A stretch of DNA of 64,000 nucleotides, from the NCBI GenBank assembly GCA_030429235.1, contig JAUIDB010000004.1, forward strand, positions 147,542-211,541, read 5' to 3'. How positions within the stretch are numbered: position 1 is the stretch's first letter; the number at the start of each line of letters is the position of its first letter. Below are positions 8,015-16,554 of the stretch, piece by piece. The notes under the pieces were generated by a model that was given only the letters and a program-made list of their open reading frames with translations, was not told where the DNA came from and did not search any database. The translations under genes and the position numbers were made by a program. Source of the DNA: Thermoanaerobaculia bacterium (GTDB lineage: Bacteria > Acidobacteriota > Thermoanaerobaculia > Multivoradales > JAIOJS01).

Positions 8015-8653
8015 CGAACGATCGCCAACGCGGTGGAGGAGCGGGTTCTTTCCACCCCTTTTTTCGAACTCGGACTGACGCAGGGCCTGCTCAATGTCTC
8101 TGCCCTGGCCCGTCGCTGGCGGCCGGGCATCGAAGAGGAGCTCTGCAAGCCGGTGTCGGAAGCGGCCGTCGCCATGGCGCTGCGCCGGCTCGCCGCCGCC
8201 CTTCCGGCGGACCGTGCTCCCACCCCGGGACGACAGATCGAGGACCTCACCGTGCGTTCGTCGTTGATCCAATTGACCTACCCGGCCTCTCCCGCGGTCC
8301 TGGAGGCCCTGCCCGAGTTCGTCCATCTCGCCGCCCGGGAGGTGGCTGGCTTCTCGACCTTCACTCGAGGTGTGGCCGAGGTGACCCTGATCCTGGATGC
8401 CCGCCTCGAGGCTCGCGCCCTGGAGATCCTGGGACGCGACACCATCACTCGCATCGACGACCTGGCGGCGATGTCCCTTCGGCTCGCTCCCGACACCGTT
8501 GGAGTTCCCGGCGTGTACTACAGCCTTCTGAAGCAGCTCGCTCTCCGTGGGATCAACGTCGTCGAGGTGGTCTCGACCTTCACCGAACTGGCCATCATCC
8601 TGTCCCGCTCCCACCTCGATCGCGCCTTCTCGGTCCTCCTCGAACAGAGCTGA
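8012..8653 (+). CDS. HTH-ACT domain protein, possible lysine-pathway regulator
   Basis: A 213-residue soluble protein divergent from the lysine operon. Residues about 1-65 look like a winged-helix DNA-binding domain: LLNVSALARRWRPGIEEELCKPVSEAAVAMALRRL follows the pattern seen in archaeal and Bacteroidetes ACT proteins with an N-terminal HTH (motif split here: NVSALARRW and AVAMALRRL). The C-terminus is aspartokinase-like, with one ACT repeat in MSLRLAPDTVGVPGVYYSLL and INVVEVVSTFTELAIILS (about 155-205) and probably a weaker one before it (about 90-145). ACT domains bind amino acids. I infer a lysine- or threonine-sensing regulator; no kinase domain is present. No Shine-Dalgarno precedes ATG 8012. 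Confidence 0.72.
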   Translation: MRTIANAVEERVLSTPFFELGLTQGLLNVSALARRWRPGIEEELCKPVSEAAVAMALRRLAAALPADRAPTPGRQIEDLTVRSSLIQLTYPASPAVLEALPEFVHLAAREVAGFSTFTRGVAEVTLILDARLEARALEILGRDTITRIDDLAAMSLRLAPDTVGVPGVYYSLLKQLALRGINVVEVVSTFTELAIILSRSHLDRAFSVLLEQS

Positions 8654-8742
8654 CCGCGTGGTACGATCGCCGCCCGGGATGCGCCGCGATTTCGACCGCA
8701 GCGGCGCCTCGATCCAGCCTGCCGAAGACCTCCCTGCGTACG

Positions 8743-10110
8743 ATGCTCGAGACCCTGACTCCGCCCAAATCCTTGCCCCACAGCGAGGAGTCCGAGCGCG
8801 CCGTACTCGCCGGAGTCCTGCTCGAACCTCGGGCCCTGCCGACCATCTCGGGACGTCTGGTGGCCGAGGATTTCTACTTCGAGCGCCACCGTCGGATCTA
8901 TGACGGCATGCTGCACCTGCTGTCGGAACAGGTCGACATCGACCTCCGTACGCTGCAGGCTCGCCTCGAGCAGCAGGGCCAGCTGGAGCAGGTCGGGGGC
9001 CTCGCCTACCTGGCCGGTCTCGACCTGGACCTTCCAGACCTGGGACGCATCGAGTCCTACGTCGAGATCGTCAAGGAGCGTTCGCTGCGCCGGCGCCTAA
9101 TCGAAGCCTGTGGCGAGGTCACCCGCAGCTGCCTGGACGGTGGGCTCGAGGCCCAGGAGGCCCTGGCCAAGGCGGAGCAGTCGATCCTCACCCTGGGTGA
9201 GGAGTCGGTCAATAAGGGTTTCTCGCCGATCGGTCGGGTGCTCGAGTCCACCCTCGAGGATCTCGAGGAACGTCCCGGCGCCGCCCTGACGGGAGTCCCG
9301 ACCGGCTTCATCGACCTGGATCGCATGACGCACGGTCTGAACCGGGGCAACCTGATCATCATCGCCGGCCGGCCCGGCATGGGGAAGACCAGTTTCGCGC
9401 TCAATCTGGCGCAGCACGTGGCGATCCGCGAGGAGCGTCCGGTGGGCATCTTCTCCCTCGAGATGGGGGAACAGGAACTCGCCCTCCGAATCCTCTGCTC
9501 CGAGGCCGACATCGATTTCTCTCGGCTGCGGGCCGGCCACCTGTCCCAGAAGAACTGGGAATCGATCGTCAAGACCGTGCGGCGGATCGGCAAAGCGCCG
9601 ATCTACATCGACGACTCGCCCAACCCGACCCTGCTCGAGTTGACCTCGAAGGCACGCCGCCTGAAGGCCGAGTTCGGGCTGGAGCTGATCATCCTCGACT
9701 ACCTGCAGCTCATGCAGGCCGGAGGTCGGTTCGAGAACCGCAACCTCGAGATCGCTGCCATCAGCCGGGGTATGAAACAGCTGGCCAAGGAACTCGAGAT
9801 TCCTGTCATCGCGCTCTCGCAGCTGTCGCGCGCCCCGGAGCGGCGGGGTAGCGACCACCGGCCCCAACTCTCGGACCTCCGAGAGTCGGGATCGATCGAG
9901 CAGGACGCCGACCTGGTCGCCTTTCTTTATCGCGACGAGGTCTACGACAAGGAAGACCCCGCCAAGAAGGGGCTGGCCGAGCTCATCATCGCCAAGCACC
10001 GAAACGGCGAGACCGGTACCGTGGACCTGGCGTTCATCGGTCCCATCACCAGTTTCCGGAACCTGGCCCGAGACTCGATGGCTGGGGGTGGGGGCGCTCC
10101 TCCCTTCTGA
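8743..10110 (+). CDS. dnaB: Replicative DNA helicase DnaB
   Basis: A 455-residue hexameric replicative helicase that unwinds the fork 5'-3'. The N-terminal domain (about 10-115: HSEESERAVLAGVLL, FYFERHRRIYDGML) is the helical collar that binds primase. After a linker, the RecA-like motor has Walker A GRPGMGKTSF (about 210), IFSLEMGEQELA, the Walker B LIILDYLQLM, IALSQLSR and a C-terminal DLRESGSIEQDAD with AKHRNGETG. The ATG at 8743 is chosen by homology to the family start; the frame is open upstream without coding character. No intein is present. Confidence 0.97.
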   Translation: MLETLTPPKSLPHSEESERAVLAGVLLEPRALPTISGRLVAEDFYFERHRRIYDGMLHLLSEQVDIDLRTLQARLEQQGQLEQVGGLAYLAGLDLDLPDLGRIESYVEIVKERSLRRRLIEACGEVTRSCLDGGLEAQEALAKAEQSILTLGEESVNKGFSPIGRVLESTLEDLEERPGAALTGVPTGFIDLDRMTHGLNRGNLIIIAGRPGMGKTSFALNLAQHVAIREERPVGIFSLEMGEQELALRILCSEADIDFSRLRAGHLSQKNWESIVKTVRRIGKAPIYIDDSPNPTLLELTSKARRLKAEFGLELIILDYLQLMQAGGRFENRNLEIAAISRGMKQLAKELEIPVIALSQLSRAPERRGSDHRPQLSDLRESGSIEQDADLVAFLYRDEVYDKEDPAKKGLAELIIAKHRNGETGTVDLAFIGPITSFRNLARDSMAGGGGAPPF

Positions 10111-10127
10111 GGGCGACGCGGGGTTCG

Positions 10128-10886
10128 ATGGATACGCTGCTTCGACTCGTCGAAGGGCCCCTGGAGCAGGTGGGGCGCTTCTTCCAGCTCTTCTGGCGCA
10201 CCCTGGTCTGGACCTTCCGTCCGCCGTGGGATTTTCGGGAGTGGATCAAGCAGGCGGTGCGCGTCGGGGTGGATTCGACGCCGGTGGTCCTGCTCACGGC
10301 CCTCTTCACGGGCATGGTCATGGCGCTCCAGACCTTCAGCACCCTGCAGCGGTTCCACGCCGAGGGGTACGTCGGGTCGCTCGTCGCCCTCTCGATGGTG
10401 CGCGAACTCTCGTGCGTGCTGGGAGGCCTGGTCGTGGCGGGGCGCAGCGGCTCCGCCATGGGGGCCGAGATCGGGACGATGCGGGTCACCGAGCAGATCG
10501 ACGCCCTCGAGGTGCTGGCCACCGACCCGATTCAATACCTGGTGGTACCCCGGGTATGGGCCGCCACCCTGATGCTGCCCCTGCTGGTGGCCCTGGCCGA
10601 TGGAGTCGGGATCGCCGGCGGCTACCTGGTTGCGGTCGGGCTCCTGGGGGCGAACCCCGTGACCTACATCGAGAGCACCTTCCTCTACATGGGGCTCAGC
10701 GACATCACTTCCGGTCTGATCAAGGCGGCGGTGTTCGGGCTCTTGATCTCGCTCATCGGCTGCCAGCAGGGCTACTACACCCGCGGCGGAGCCGAAGGGG
10801 TCGGCAAGGCCACCACGCGAGCCGTCGTCGTGGCGAGCATGGCGATCCTGATCTCTGACTTCTTCCTGACCAAGGTGCTCTTCTAG
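10128..10886 (+). CDS. mlaE: Lipid-asymmetry ABC permease MlaE
   Basis: A 252-residue inner-membrane permease of the MCE/Mla system, which moves phospholipids between inner and outer membrane. It has about five to six hydrophobic segments and the family core VRELSCVLGGLVVAGRSGSAMGAEIGTMRVTEQIDAL (partly: VAGRSGSAMGAEIGTM), plus RVWAATLMLPLL and the C-terminal FGLLISLIGCQQGYY. It is followed by mlaF with a TAGTG stop/start overlap, so the transporter genes are coupled. Confidence 0.94.
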   Translation: MDTLLRLVEGPLEQVGRFFQLFWRTLVWTFRPPWDFREWIKQAVRVGVDSTPVVLLTALFTGMVMALQTFSTLQRFHAEGYVGSLVALSMVRELSCVLGGLVVAGRSGSAMGAEIGTMRVTEQIDALEVLATDPIQYLVVPRVWAATLMLPLLVALADGVGIAGGYLVAVGLLGANPVTYIESTFLYMGLSDITSGLIKAAVFGLLISLIGCQQGYYTRGGAEGVGKATTRAVVVASMAILISDFFLTKVLF

Positions 10887-11686
10887 TGTCCGGCGCGGCT
10901 TCGGATACGACCCCGGCCAGGCTCGCGGCGAGCCAACCCAAGATCCGCCTCGAAGGGGTGGAGAAGAGCTTCGGCTCCAAACGCGTCCTGGCGGGGATCG
11001 ATCTCGACATCGAACGGGGCGAGTCGATGGTGCTGATCGGGGGGAGCGGCACCGGCAAGAGCGTGTTGCTCAAGCACATGATCGGTCTGCTGCACCCCGA
11101 CGCCGGTCGCGTCCTGGTCGACGGCCAGGACCTGGCGCAGCTCGACTATCGGGAGATCACCGACTTCCGGAGGCGCTTCGGGATGGCGTTCCAGGAAGGC
11201 GCCCTGTTCGACTCGATGTCGGTCCACGACAACATCGCGTTTCCCTTGCGGCGGGCCGGATGGAAACGCGGCGAGGTCGAAGATCGGGTGGACCGCTGTC
11301 TCGAACTCGTCCGCCTCCAGGGTACCGGCGAGAAGATGCCGTCCGAACTGTCCGGGGGAATGCGGCGCCGCGTCGGATTCGCCCGGGCCATCGCCCTCGA
11401 GCCGCAGATTCTGTTGCTCGATGAGCCGACCACCGGACTCGATCCTGTAATGTCCGCGGTCGTCGACGAACTCATCCTCGATCTCAAGCACGACCTCGAC
11501 GCCACCACCGTCACTATCACGCACGACATGACGAGCGCCTTCCGCATCGGCGATCGGGTCGGCATGCTCGACCGCGGCCAGGTGATCGCGCTGGCGTCGC
11601 CGACAGAGTTTCAGAACCTGACCGATCCGCGGGTCCAACAGTTCTTGCGCCGCGAGGCGCACGGCCCGCTCAGCGAGGGGAAGTAA
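10886..11686 (+). CDS. mlaF: Lipid-asymmetry ABC ATPase MlaF
   Basis: A 266-residue ATPase powering the MlaE permease. The GTG start at 10886 overlaps the mlaE stop. Walker A GGSGTGKSVLLKHMIGL (about residue 55), Q-loop MAFQEGALFDSMSV, signature LSGGMRRRVGFARA, Walker B LLLDEPTTGLDPV and switch His THDM are all intact. The SGGMRRR form is characteristic of the Mla/TGD branch. An unordered stretch of about 20 residues precedes the first strand. Confidence 0.95.
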   Translation: MSGAASDTTPARLAASQPKIRLEGVEKSFGSKRVLAGIDLDIERGESMVLIGGSGTGKSVLLKHMIGLLHPDAGRVLVDGQDLAQLDYREITDFRRRFGMAFQEGALFDSMSVHDNIAFPLRRAGWKRGEVEDRVDRCLELVRLQGTGEKMPSELSGGMRRRVGFARAIALEPQILLLDEPTTGLDPVMSAVVDELILDLKHDLDATTVTITHDMTSAFRIGDRVGMLDRGQVIALASPTEFQNLTDPRVQQFLRREAHGPLSEGK

Positions 11687-13143
11687 TGGGAAATACCGTC
11701 AAAGTAGGCTTCTTCATGACGATCGCCCTAATCGTACTGGGCTACCTGATCCTCAAAGCCGAGGATATTCGGCTCTTCGAGCCCGAAGGCGAACGTCTGG
11801 AAGCGGAGTTCGCCGATGTCGCCGGCCTGGACGACAAGTCGACCGTGCGCATGGCCGGCGTACGCGTGGGTCGGGTCGACGGCATCCGCCTGGAGGGTAC
11901 CCTGGCGGTGGTCAGCCTGCTGATGGAGCGGCCCCTGCAGTTGACGCAGGGGACCCGCGCCTCGATCGCCAACCTCGGCCTTCTCGGTGACAAGTACGTC
12001 GAACTGGTACCGGGACCGGCTTCCGCCCCGCCCCTGGGGCCGGAGGACCGGATTCCTGGCTCGGCGCCAGCCAGCATGGATCGGGTCATGAGTTCGCTGG
12101 GCGACCTGGGGGAGGACCTCCAGAAGGTGACCGGCCAGCTGACCGGAACCGACGGTCCCGAAGGACCGATCGGTCGATTGATCGTGAACCTCGAGGCGAC
12201 CAGCGAGCAGCTGCGCCAGATCCTCGAATCGAACCGGGACCACCTCGACACCACGATGGAGAACTTCGCCTCGGCGAGTACCACGTTGGCTACCGAACTG
12301 CCGCGCGTCGCCACCCAGCTCGAGGCACTACTGGCCGAGGTGCGCGAGGTGGTGGGGGAGAACCGAGGCCAACTGCGTTCGAGCCTGGAGAACATCGAGC
12401 AGCTGACCGAGAGCCTGCAGAGCGGCGTCGACAGCCTCAACGTGGTCAGCGCCCGCCTGGCCAACGGCGAGGGGACCCTGGGCAAGCTCTTGACCAGTGA
12501 CGAGGCCCACGACGGCCTGGTGGCGACGATGGACTCCATCCGCGGCGGGGTCGACAACCTCTCGGACACACTGGGCCGGGTGCAGAAGCTGGAGCTGGAG
12601 TTGGCGATGGAAGGCTGGGTGACCGAGCAGGGGGACGAGAACTACGCATCCTTCAACCTGGGACTCGGCACCAGCTCGGGGCACCACTATCGCCTCGCGG
12701 TGGTCGATGGTCCGGGGGACATCGAGAAGCGCCAGACCGAAGTGATCACCACCACCGACAACGAGGGGAACGTGACGGTCGAGACGATCGAGACCCTGAA
12801 GACCGAGGACGACCTGAAGTTCTCGGCCCTGCTCGGAGTGCCCTTGGCCGGCGAGTTCCGAGCCTGGACTGGCCTGATCGAGACGAGTTTCGGAGTCGAG
12901 GTCGAGTACACGCCAACGCCCCGCTGGATCTTCTCCTTCGAGGCCTTCGAGTTCGATCGACCGGACGACCTGGAGCCACACCTCCGCTTCACTACCGGGT
13001 GGCGGCTGAGTGATCGTTTTTATCTGGTCGGCGGGTACGACGACTTCCTGACCGACGACCAGGCCAGCCTCTTCCTCGGCGGTGGCATCCGCTGGAGCGA
13101 CGACGATCTGAAGTACCTGATGGGTTCGCTTCCGAGCTTCTGA
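11686..13143 (+). CDS. mlaD: MlaD-type MCE protein with C-terminal barrel-like domain
   Basis: A 485-residue protein, far longer than E. coli MlaD (183). Residues 6-24 are a membrane anchor (VGFFMTIALIVLGYLIL). The MCE domain follows at about 38-120 (ADVAGLDDKSTVRMAGVRVGRV, ASIANLGLLGDKYVEL). Residues about 130-310 are a long helical/coiled segment rich in Q, E and L, ending with NGEGTLGKLL. The last 170 residues alternate polar/aromatic strands (FRAWTGLIETSFGVEVEY, FYLVGGYDDF) and end in Phe, like outer-membrane strands read by BAM. It probably binds lipid in the periplasm as part of MlaFED; the C-terminus may reach the outer membrane. That role is inferred. Confidence 0.88.
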   Translation: MGNTVKVGFFMTIALIVLGYLILKAEDIRLFEPEGERLEAEFADVAGLDDKSTVRMAGVRVGRVDGIRLEGTLAVVSLLMERPLQLTQGTRASIANLGLLGDKYVELVPGPASAPPLGPEDRIPGSAPASMDRVMSSLGDLGEDLQKVTGQLTGTDGPEGPIGRLIVNLEATSEQLRQILESNRDHLDTTMENFASASTTLATELPRVATQLEALLAEVREVVGENRGQLRSSLENIEQLTESLQSGVDSLNVVSARLANGEGTLGKLLTSDEAHDGLVATMDSIRGGVDNLSDTLGRVQKLELELAMEGWVTEQGDENYASFNLGLGTSSGHHYRLAVVDGPGDIEKRQTEVITTTDNEGNVTVETIETLKTEDDLKFSALLGVPLAGEFRAWTGLIETSFGVEVEYTPTPRWIFSFEAFEFDRPDDLEPHLRFTTGWRLSDRFYLVGGYDDFLTDDQASLFLGGGIRWSDDDLKYLMGSLPSF

Positions 13144-13146
13144 CCG

Positions 13147-14538
13147 ATGGCGGCCGCCCCGACCCGCCGCTCGCGAAGCGGCTACTTCTGCGAAAACTGC
13201 GGCTACGAGTCGAGCGGCTGGTTGGGTCGGTGTCCCTCCTGCGACGGTTGGGACTGCTTCGCCGCCAAACCCACCGAGAGCCGCGCCGAGCGTCGAGTCC
13301 GGCAGAGCGACGAACCGACCGTCACGCCTCTGCTGGAGATCACCGAGGAGGCAGTCGAGCGGTTGGCCAGCGGGCTCCCTCTCCTCGACCGGGTCCTCGG
13401 GGGTGGGGTAGTGCCGGGCGGTGCCAGCCTGCTCGCCGGTGAGCCGGGAATCGGCAAGTCGACGCTGCTGCTGGAGGCGGCCGACGCCATGGCCCGACAG
13501 GGGCACCGGGTGCTCTACGTGTCGGCCGAGGAATCACCCCGACAGCTCCGGCTGCGCGCCGAACGACTCGGTTGTGGTCACGAGAATCTCCTGGTGGCGG
13601 GCGAGACCAGCGTCGAGGCGGTGGCCGCCGCCCTCGACGGGCAGGACCCGGCGGTCGTGATCGTCGACTCGATCCAAGCCGTACGCAGCGACGGGGTCGA
13701 GAGCCTACCCGGCTCCGTCAGTCAGGTGCGAGCCTGCGCCGAGCTGCTGGTCGACCGCACCAAACGGCGCGAATGCGCCCTCTTCCTAGTTGGACACATC
13801 ACCAAGGAAGGCAGCATCGCCGGTCCTAAGTCCCTCGAGCACCTGGTCGATACGGTGCTGACCTTCGAAGGGGAGGGCAACGCCGAGTTCCGCCTGCTGC
13901 GGGCCGCCAAGAACCGGTTCGGAGCAACGGGCGAGGTGGCCCTCTTCGAGATGAGCGATCAGGGACTGCAACCGGTCGCGGACCCCTCCCGGGTACTGCT
14001 GGCGCAGCGCCATCCGGAGGCCCCGGGCTCGGCGGTGGCCGCGAGTCTGCACGGCTCTCGTCCGTTGCTGATCGAGGTCCAGGCGTTGGTCCATCCCACC
14101 GCCTTCCCCAGCCCGCGGCGGATGAGTCTGGGGCTCGACGGCAACCGCGTCGCCCTGCTACTCGCGGTGCTCGAGCGCCATACCGAACTCCGATTCGCCG
14201 ATCGGGATGTGTACCTCAACGTGGTGGGAGGCCTCACCGTGAAGGAGCCCGCAGTCGATCTGGCCATCGCGGCGGCGCTCATCTCGGCCATGACCGAGCG
14301 CCCCCTACCCGCGGACATCGCCCTGTTCGGCGAGATCGGACTGCTCGGTGAAATCCGCCCCGTGGCCCGGTCCGAAGCCCGGCTGCGCGAGATCGAGGCG
14401 CTCGGCTTTCGCCGCGCCATCGGTCCGGTGATCGAACGAGTTCGTACCCCGAAGAAGCTGAGTTGGCTCAGTCTCGAGCACGTGAGCGAACTCACTTCAC
14501 GACTGGGAGCAAAACCCAGTCGAAGTCCGAAGTCGTAG
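13147..14538 (+). CDS. radA: DNA repair protein RadA
   Basis: A 463-residue RecA-related ATPase that drives branch migration in recombination. An N-terminal four-cysteine zinc finger (CENCGYESSGWLGRCPSC, residues about 16-33) is followed by the RecA-like domain with Walker A GEPGIGKSTL (about 98), the diagnostic KNRFGATGEV motif (about 258) and a Lon-like C-terminal domain from about 300 (VHPTAFPSPRRMSLG, GGLTVKEPAVDLAIAAALIS). It starts 4 nt after mlaD and converges on recQ with only 12 bp between the stops. Confidence 0.96.
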   Translation: MAAAPTRRSRSGYFCENCGYESSGWLGRCPSCDGWDCFAAKPTESRAERRVRQSDEPTVTPLLEITEEAVERLASGLPLLDRVLGGGVVPGGASLLAGEPGIGKSTLLLEAADAMARQGHRVLYVSAEESPRQLRLRAERLGCGHENLLVAGETSVEAVAAALDGQDPAVVIVDSIQAVRSDGVESLPGSVSQVRACAELLVDRTKRRECALFLVGHITKEGSIAGPKSLEHLVDTVLTFEGEGNAEFRLLRAAKNRFGATGEVALFEMSDQGLQPVADPSRVLLAQRHPEAPGSAVAASLHGSRPLLIEVQALVHPTAFPSPRRMSLGLDGNRVALLLAVLERHTELRFADRDVYLNVVGGLTVKEPAVDLAIAAALISAMTERPLPADIALFGEIGLLGEIRPVARSEARLREIEALGFRRAIGPVIERVRTPKKLSWLSLEHVSELTSRLGAKPSRSPKS

Positions 14539-14550
14539 GCACCACACCGC

Positions 14551-16428
14551 TCACCCGACGGTCAACGGGTCTCGGGAATGGGCCAGGATGACGTCGAGAA
14601 AGGCCTGCCCGAAGTCGGCCAGCTTCTTTTCGCCCACCCCGCTGATCTGGTGCAGGCTCTCGAGGCTCTCCGGTTGGCGGGCCGCCATGGTGCGTAGGAC
14701 GGAGTCGTTGAAGATCAGGTAGGCCGGCACCTTCCGCTCGGCCGCCAGCCTCCGCCGGAGGCCTCGCAACGCTTCGAAGAGGGATGGGTCGACCCCCTCC
14801 CAGGACTCCGTGGCGCGTTTCGCTCGACGCACCTTGATCACCGGTTGGATGAGTTGCACCTCCTGCTCGCCCCGCAGCACCGCTCGGGCCGTCTCTCCCA
14901 GGCGGAGCACCGGATACTCGCCAGAGCTTCGGGCCAGGTGGCCGAGATCGACGAGTTGGTAGATGAGTTGGACGAGGACCCCGGAGGGCTGGTCCGCGAG
15001 GATCCCGTAGGTGCTGAGTTGGTCGTGGTGGCGCTGCCGGACCGCCTCGGAAGTAGCCCCCCGCAGGACGTCGGCCACCGCCTGGACTCCCCATCGTTCC
15101 CCCATGCGGTAGACACAGGAGAGGATCTTCTGGGCCACGACGGTCGAATCGGGCAGCGTCTGCACTTCGCCCAGGCAGACGTCGCAACCACCGCAGTCGC
15201 TCGCCAGGGGCTGACCGAAGTACTCGGACAGGCGCTGGTGCCGGCAACGAGCCACCGTGCAGTAGCTCCGAATGCCCTGGAGAAGGGACCTGCCTCGCGC
15301 CACGGTCGTGGCCGGGTCCTCCGAGTCGTGAGCACTCCGCTCGATCAGTCGCTCCCAACGGAGGCCGTCGGCCGCCGAGTACAGCAACACGCACTCCGCC
15401 TCGAGCCCATCCCGACCGGCTCGTCCCGACTCCTGCTGGTAGTGCTCGACCGACTTCGGCATCGCCGCGTGGACCACACACCGCACGTCACTGCGGTCGA
15501 TTCCCATGCCAAAGGCGACGGTAGCGCAGACGACGTCGAGTTCTTCGGCGGCGAACGCGTCCTGGATGCGGGAGCGTTCTGCGCCCTCCAGTCCGGCGTG
15601 GTACGCCGCCGCCTGGACCCCGTGCTTCCGCAGGAAGGTCGCGGTGCGTTCCGTGTCCTTGCGGCTCAGGCAGTAGACGATCACCGCCTCCTTGGCATGC
15701 CGCCGCACGATCTCCAGGGTCTGACGACGTACGTCCACGGCCGGCTGCACTCGGTAGGTGAGGTTCGGCCGATCGAACTGCCCGACCAGAATCTCCGGTT
15801 CCGACAGCGCAAGCCGCTCCACGATATCGCGACGCACTCGCTCCGTCGCGGTGGCGGTGAAGGCATGGACACTGGCCTCGGGGAATCGTTCTCGCAGCAT
15901 GGCGAGCTGCCGATACTCCGGCCGAAAGTCGTGTCCCCATTGGCTGATGCAGTGAGCCTCGTCGATCGCCAGGGAGCGGACACGTTGCGCCGCCAGGAAG
16001 TCCAGGAACTCGGGCTGGACCAGACGCTCGGGAGCCACGAAGAGCAGTCGGTACTCGCCGGCCTCGACTCCACGCACCACGACCTCTTGCTCAGCGGGGC
16101 TCAGATGGCTGTGGAGGGCCGCGGCAGGGTAGCCGTTCTGCAGCAGCCCCTCCACCTGATCCCGCATTAGCGCGATCAACGGCGACACCACCACGTCCAT
16201 CCGGGCTGCCACCAGGGGGGGAACCTGGTAGCAGAGCGACTTGCCCCCTCCAGTCGGAAGCACGACCAACGAGTCCCGGTGTTCCAGACCGGCCTGAATC
16301 GCCTGCCATTGGAGCGGCCGCAGCGAATCAAAACCCCAGCACTCGCGAATCTTCGTCAACACCGCCGGCGGTGCGGCCTGAGATGGGGTTTCGTCGCTTG
16401 GCACCAACTCGACACTATCAGGACTCAT
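14551..16428 (-). CDS. recQ: ATP-dependent DNA helicase RecQ
   Basis: A 625-residue 3'-5' helicase for recombination and fork repair. ATG 16428 follows a strong GGGAGGA ribosome site; the frame is open a further 39 codons upstream but without support. Motifs: LRPLQWQAIQ, Walker A PTGGGKSLCYQ, DEAHCISQWGHDFRPEY (DEAH and aromatic-rich loop), FTATAT, and QQESGRAGRDG (motif VI). A zinc-binding domain carries CRHQ and CGGCDVC. A winged-helix RQC region and an HRDC domain (from about 530, LFEALRGLRRRLA) complete it. Length matches E. coli RecQ (609). Confidence 0.97.
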   Translation of the reverse strand: MSPDSVELVPSDETPSQAAPPAVLTKIRECWGFDSLRPLQWQAIQAGLEHRDSLVVLPTGGGKSLCYQVPPLVAARMDVVVSPLIALMRDQVEGLLQNGYPAAALHSHLSPAEQEVVVRGVEAGEYRLLFVAPERLVQPEFLDFLAAQRVRSLAIDEAHCISQWGHDFRPEYRQLAMLRERFPEASVHAFTATATERVRRDIVERLALSEPEILVGQFDRPNLTYRVQPAVDVRRQTLEIVRRHAKEAVIVYCLSRKDTERTATFLRKHGVQAAAYHAGLEGAERSRIQDAFAAEELDVVCATVAFGMGIDRSDVRCVVHAAMPKSVEHYQQESGRAGRDGLEAECVLLYSAADGLRWERLIERSAHDSEDPATTVARGRSLLQGIRSYCTVARCRHQRLSEYFGQPLASDCGGCDVCLGEVQTLPDSTVVAQKILSCVYRMGERWGVQAVADVLRGATSEAVRQRHHDQLSTYGILADQPSGVLVQLIYQLVDLGHLARSSGEYPVLRLGETARAVLRGEQEVQLIQPVIKVRRAKRATESWEGVDPSLFEALRGLRRRLAAERKVPAYLIFNDSVLRTMAARQPESLESLHQISGVGEKKLADFGQAFLDVILAHSRDPLTVG

Positions 16429-16554
16429 CGGTTCCTCCCTTCCGGAACGATCGGGCCGCCAAGGCTCAGCGACACGATCGCCTCCCTCTACGAAGGGGGA
16501 CTTGCTGGCCTTACACCGTCGCGGACGAGACCAGTCCGCGTCCACTGGGCCCGG

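Noticed and set aside
7972..8742. N-terminal extension of DnaB through the upstream gene
   Set aside because: This part overlaps the HTH-ACT gene in another frame, and DnaB homology starts at 8743.
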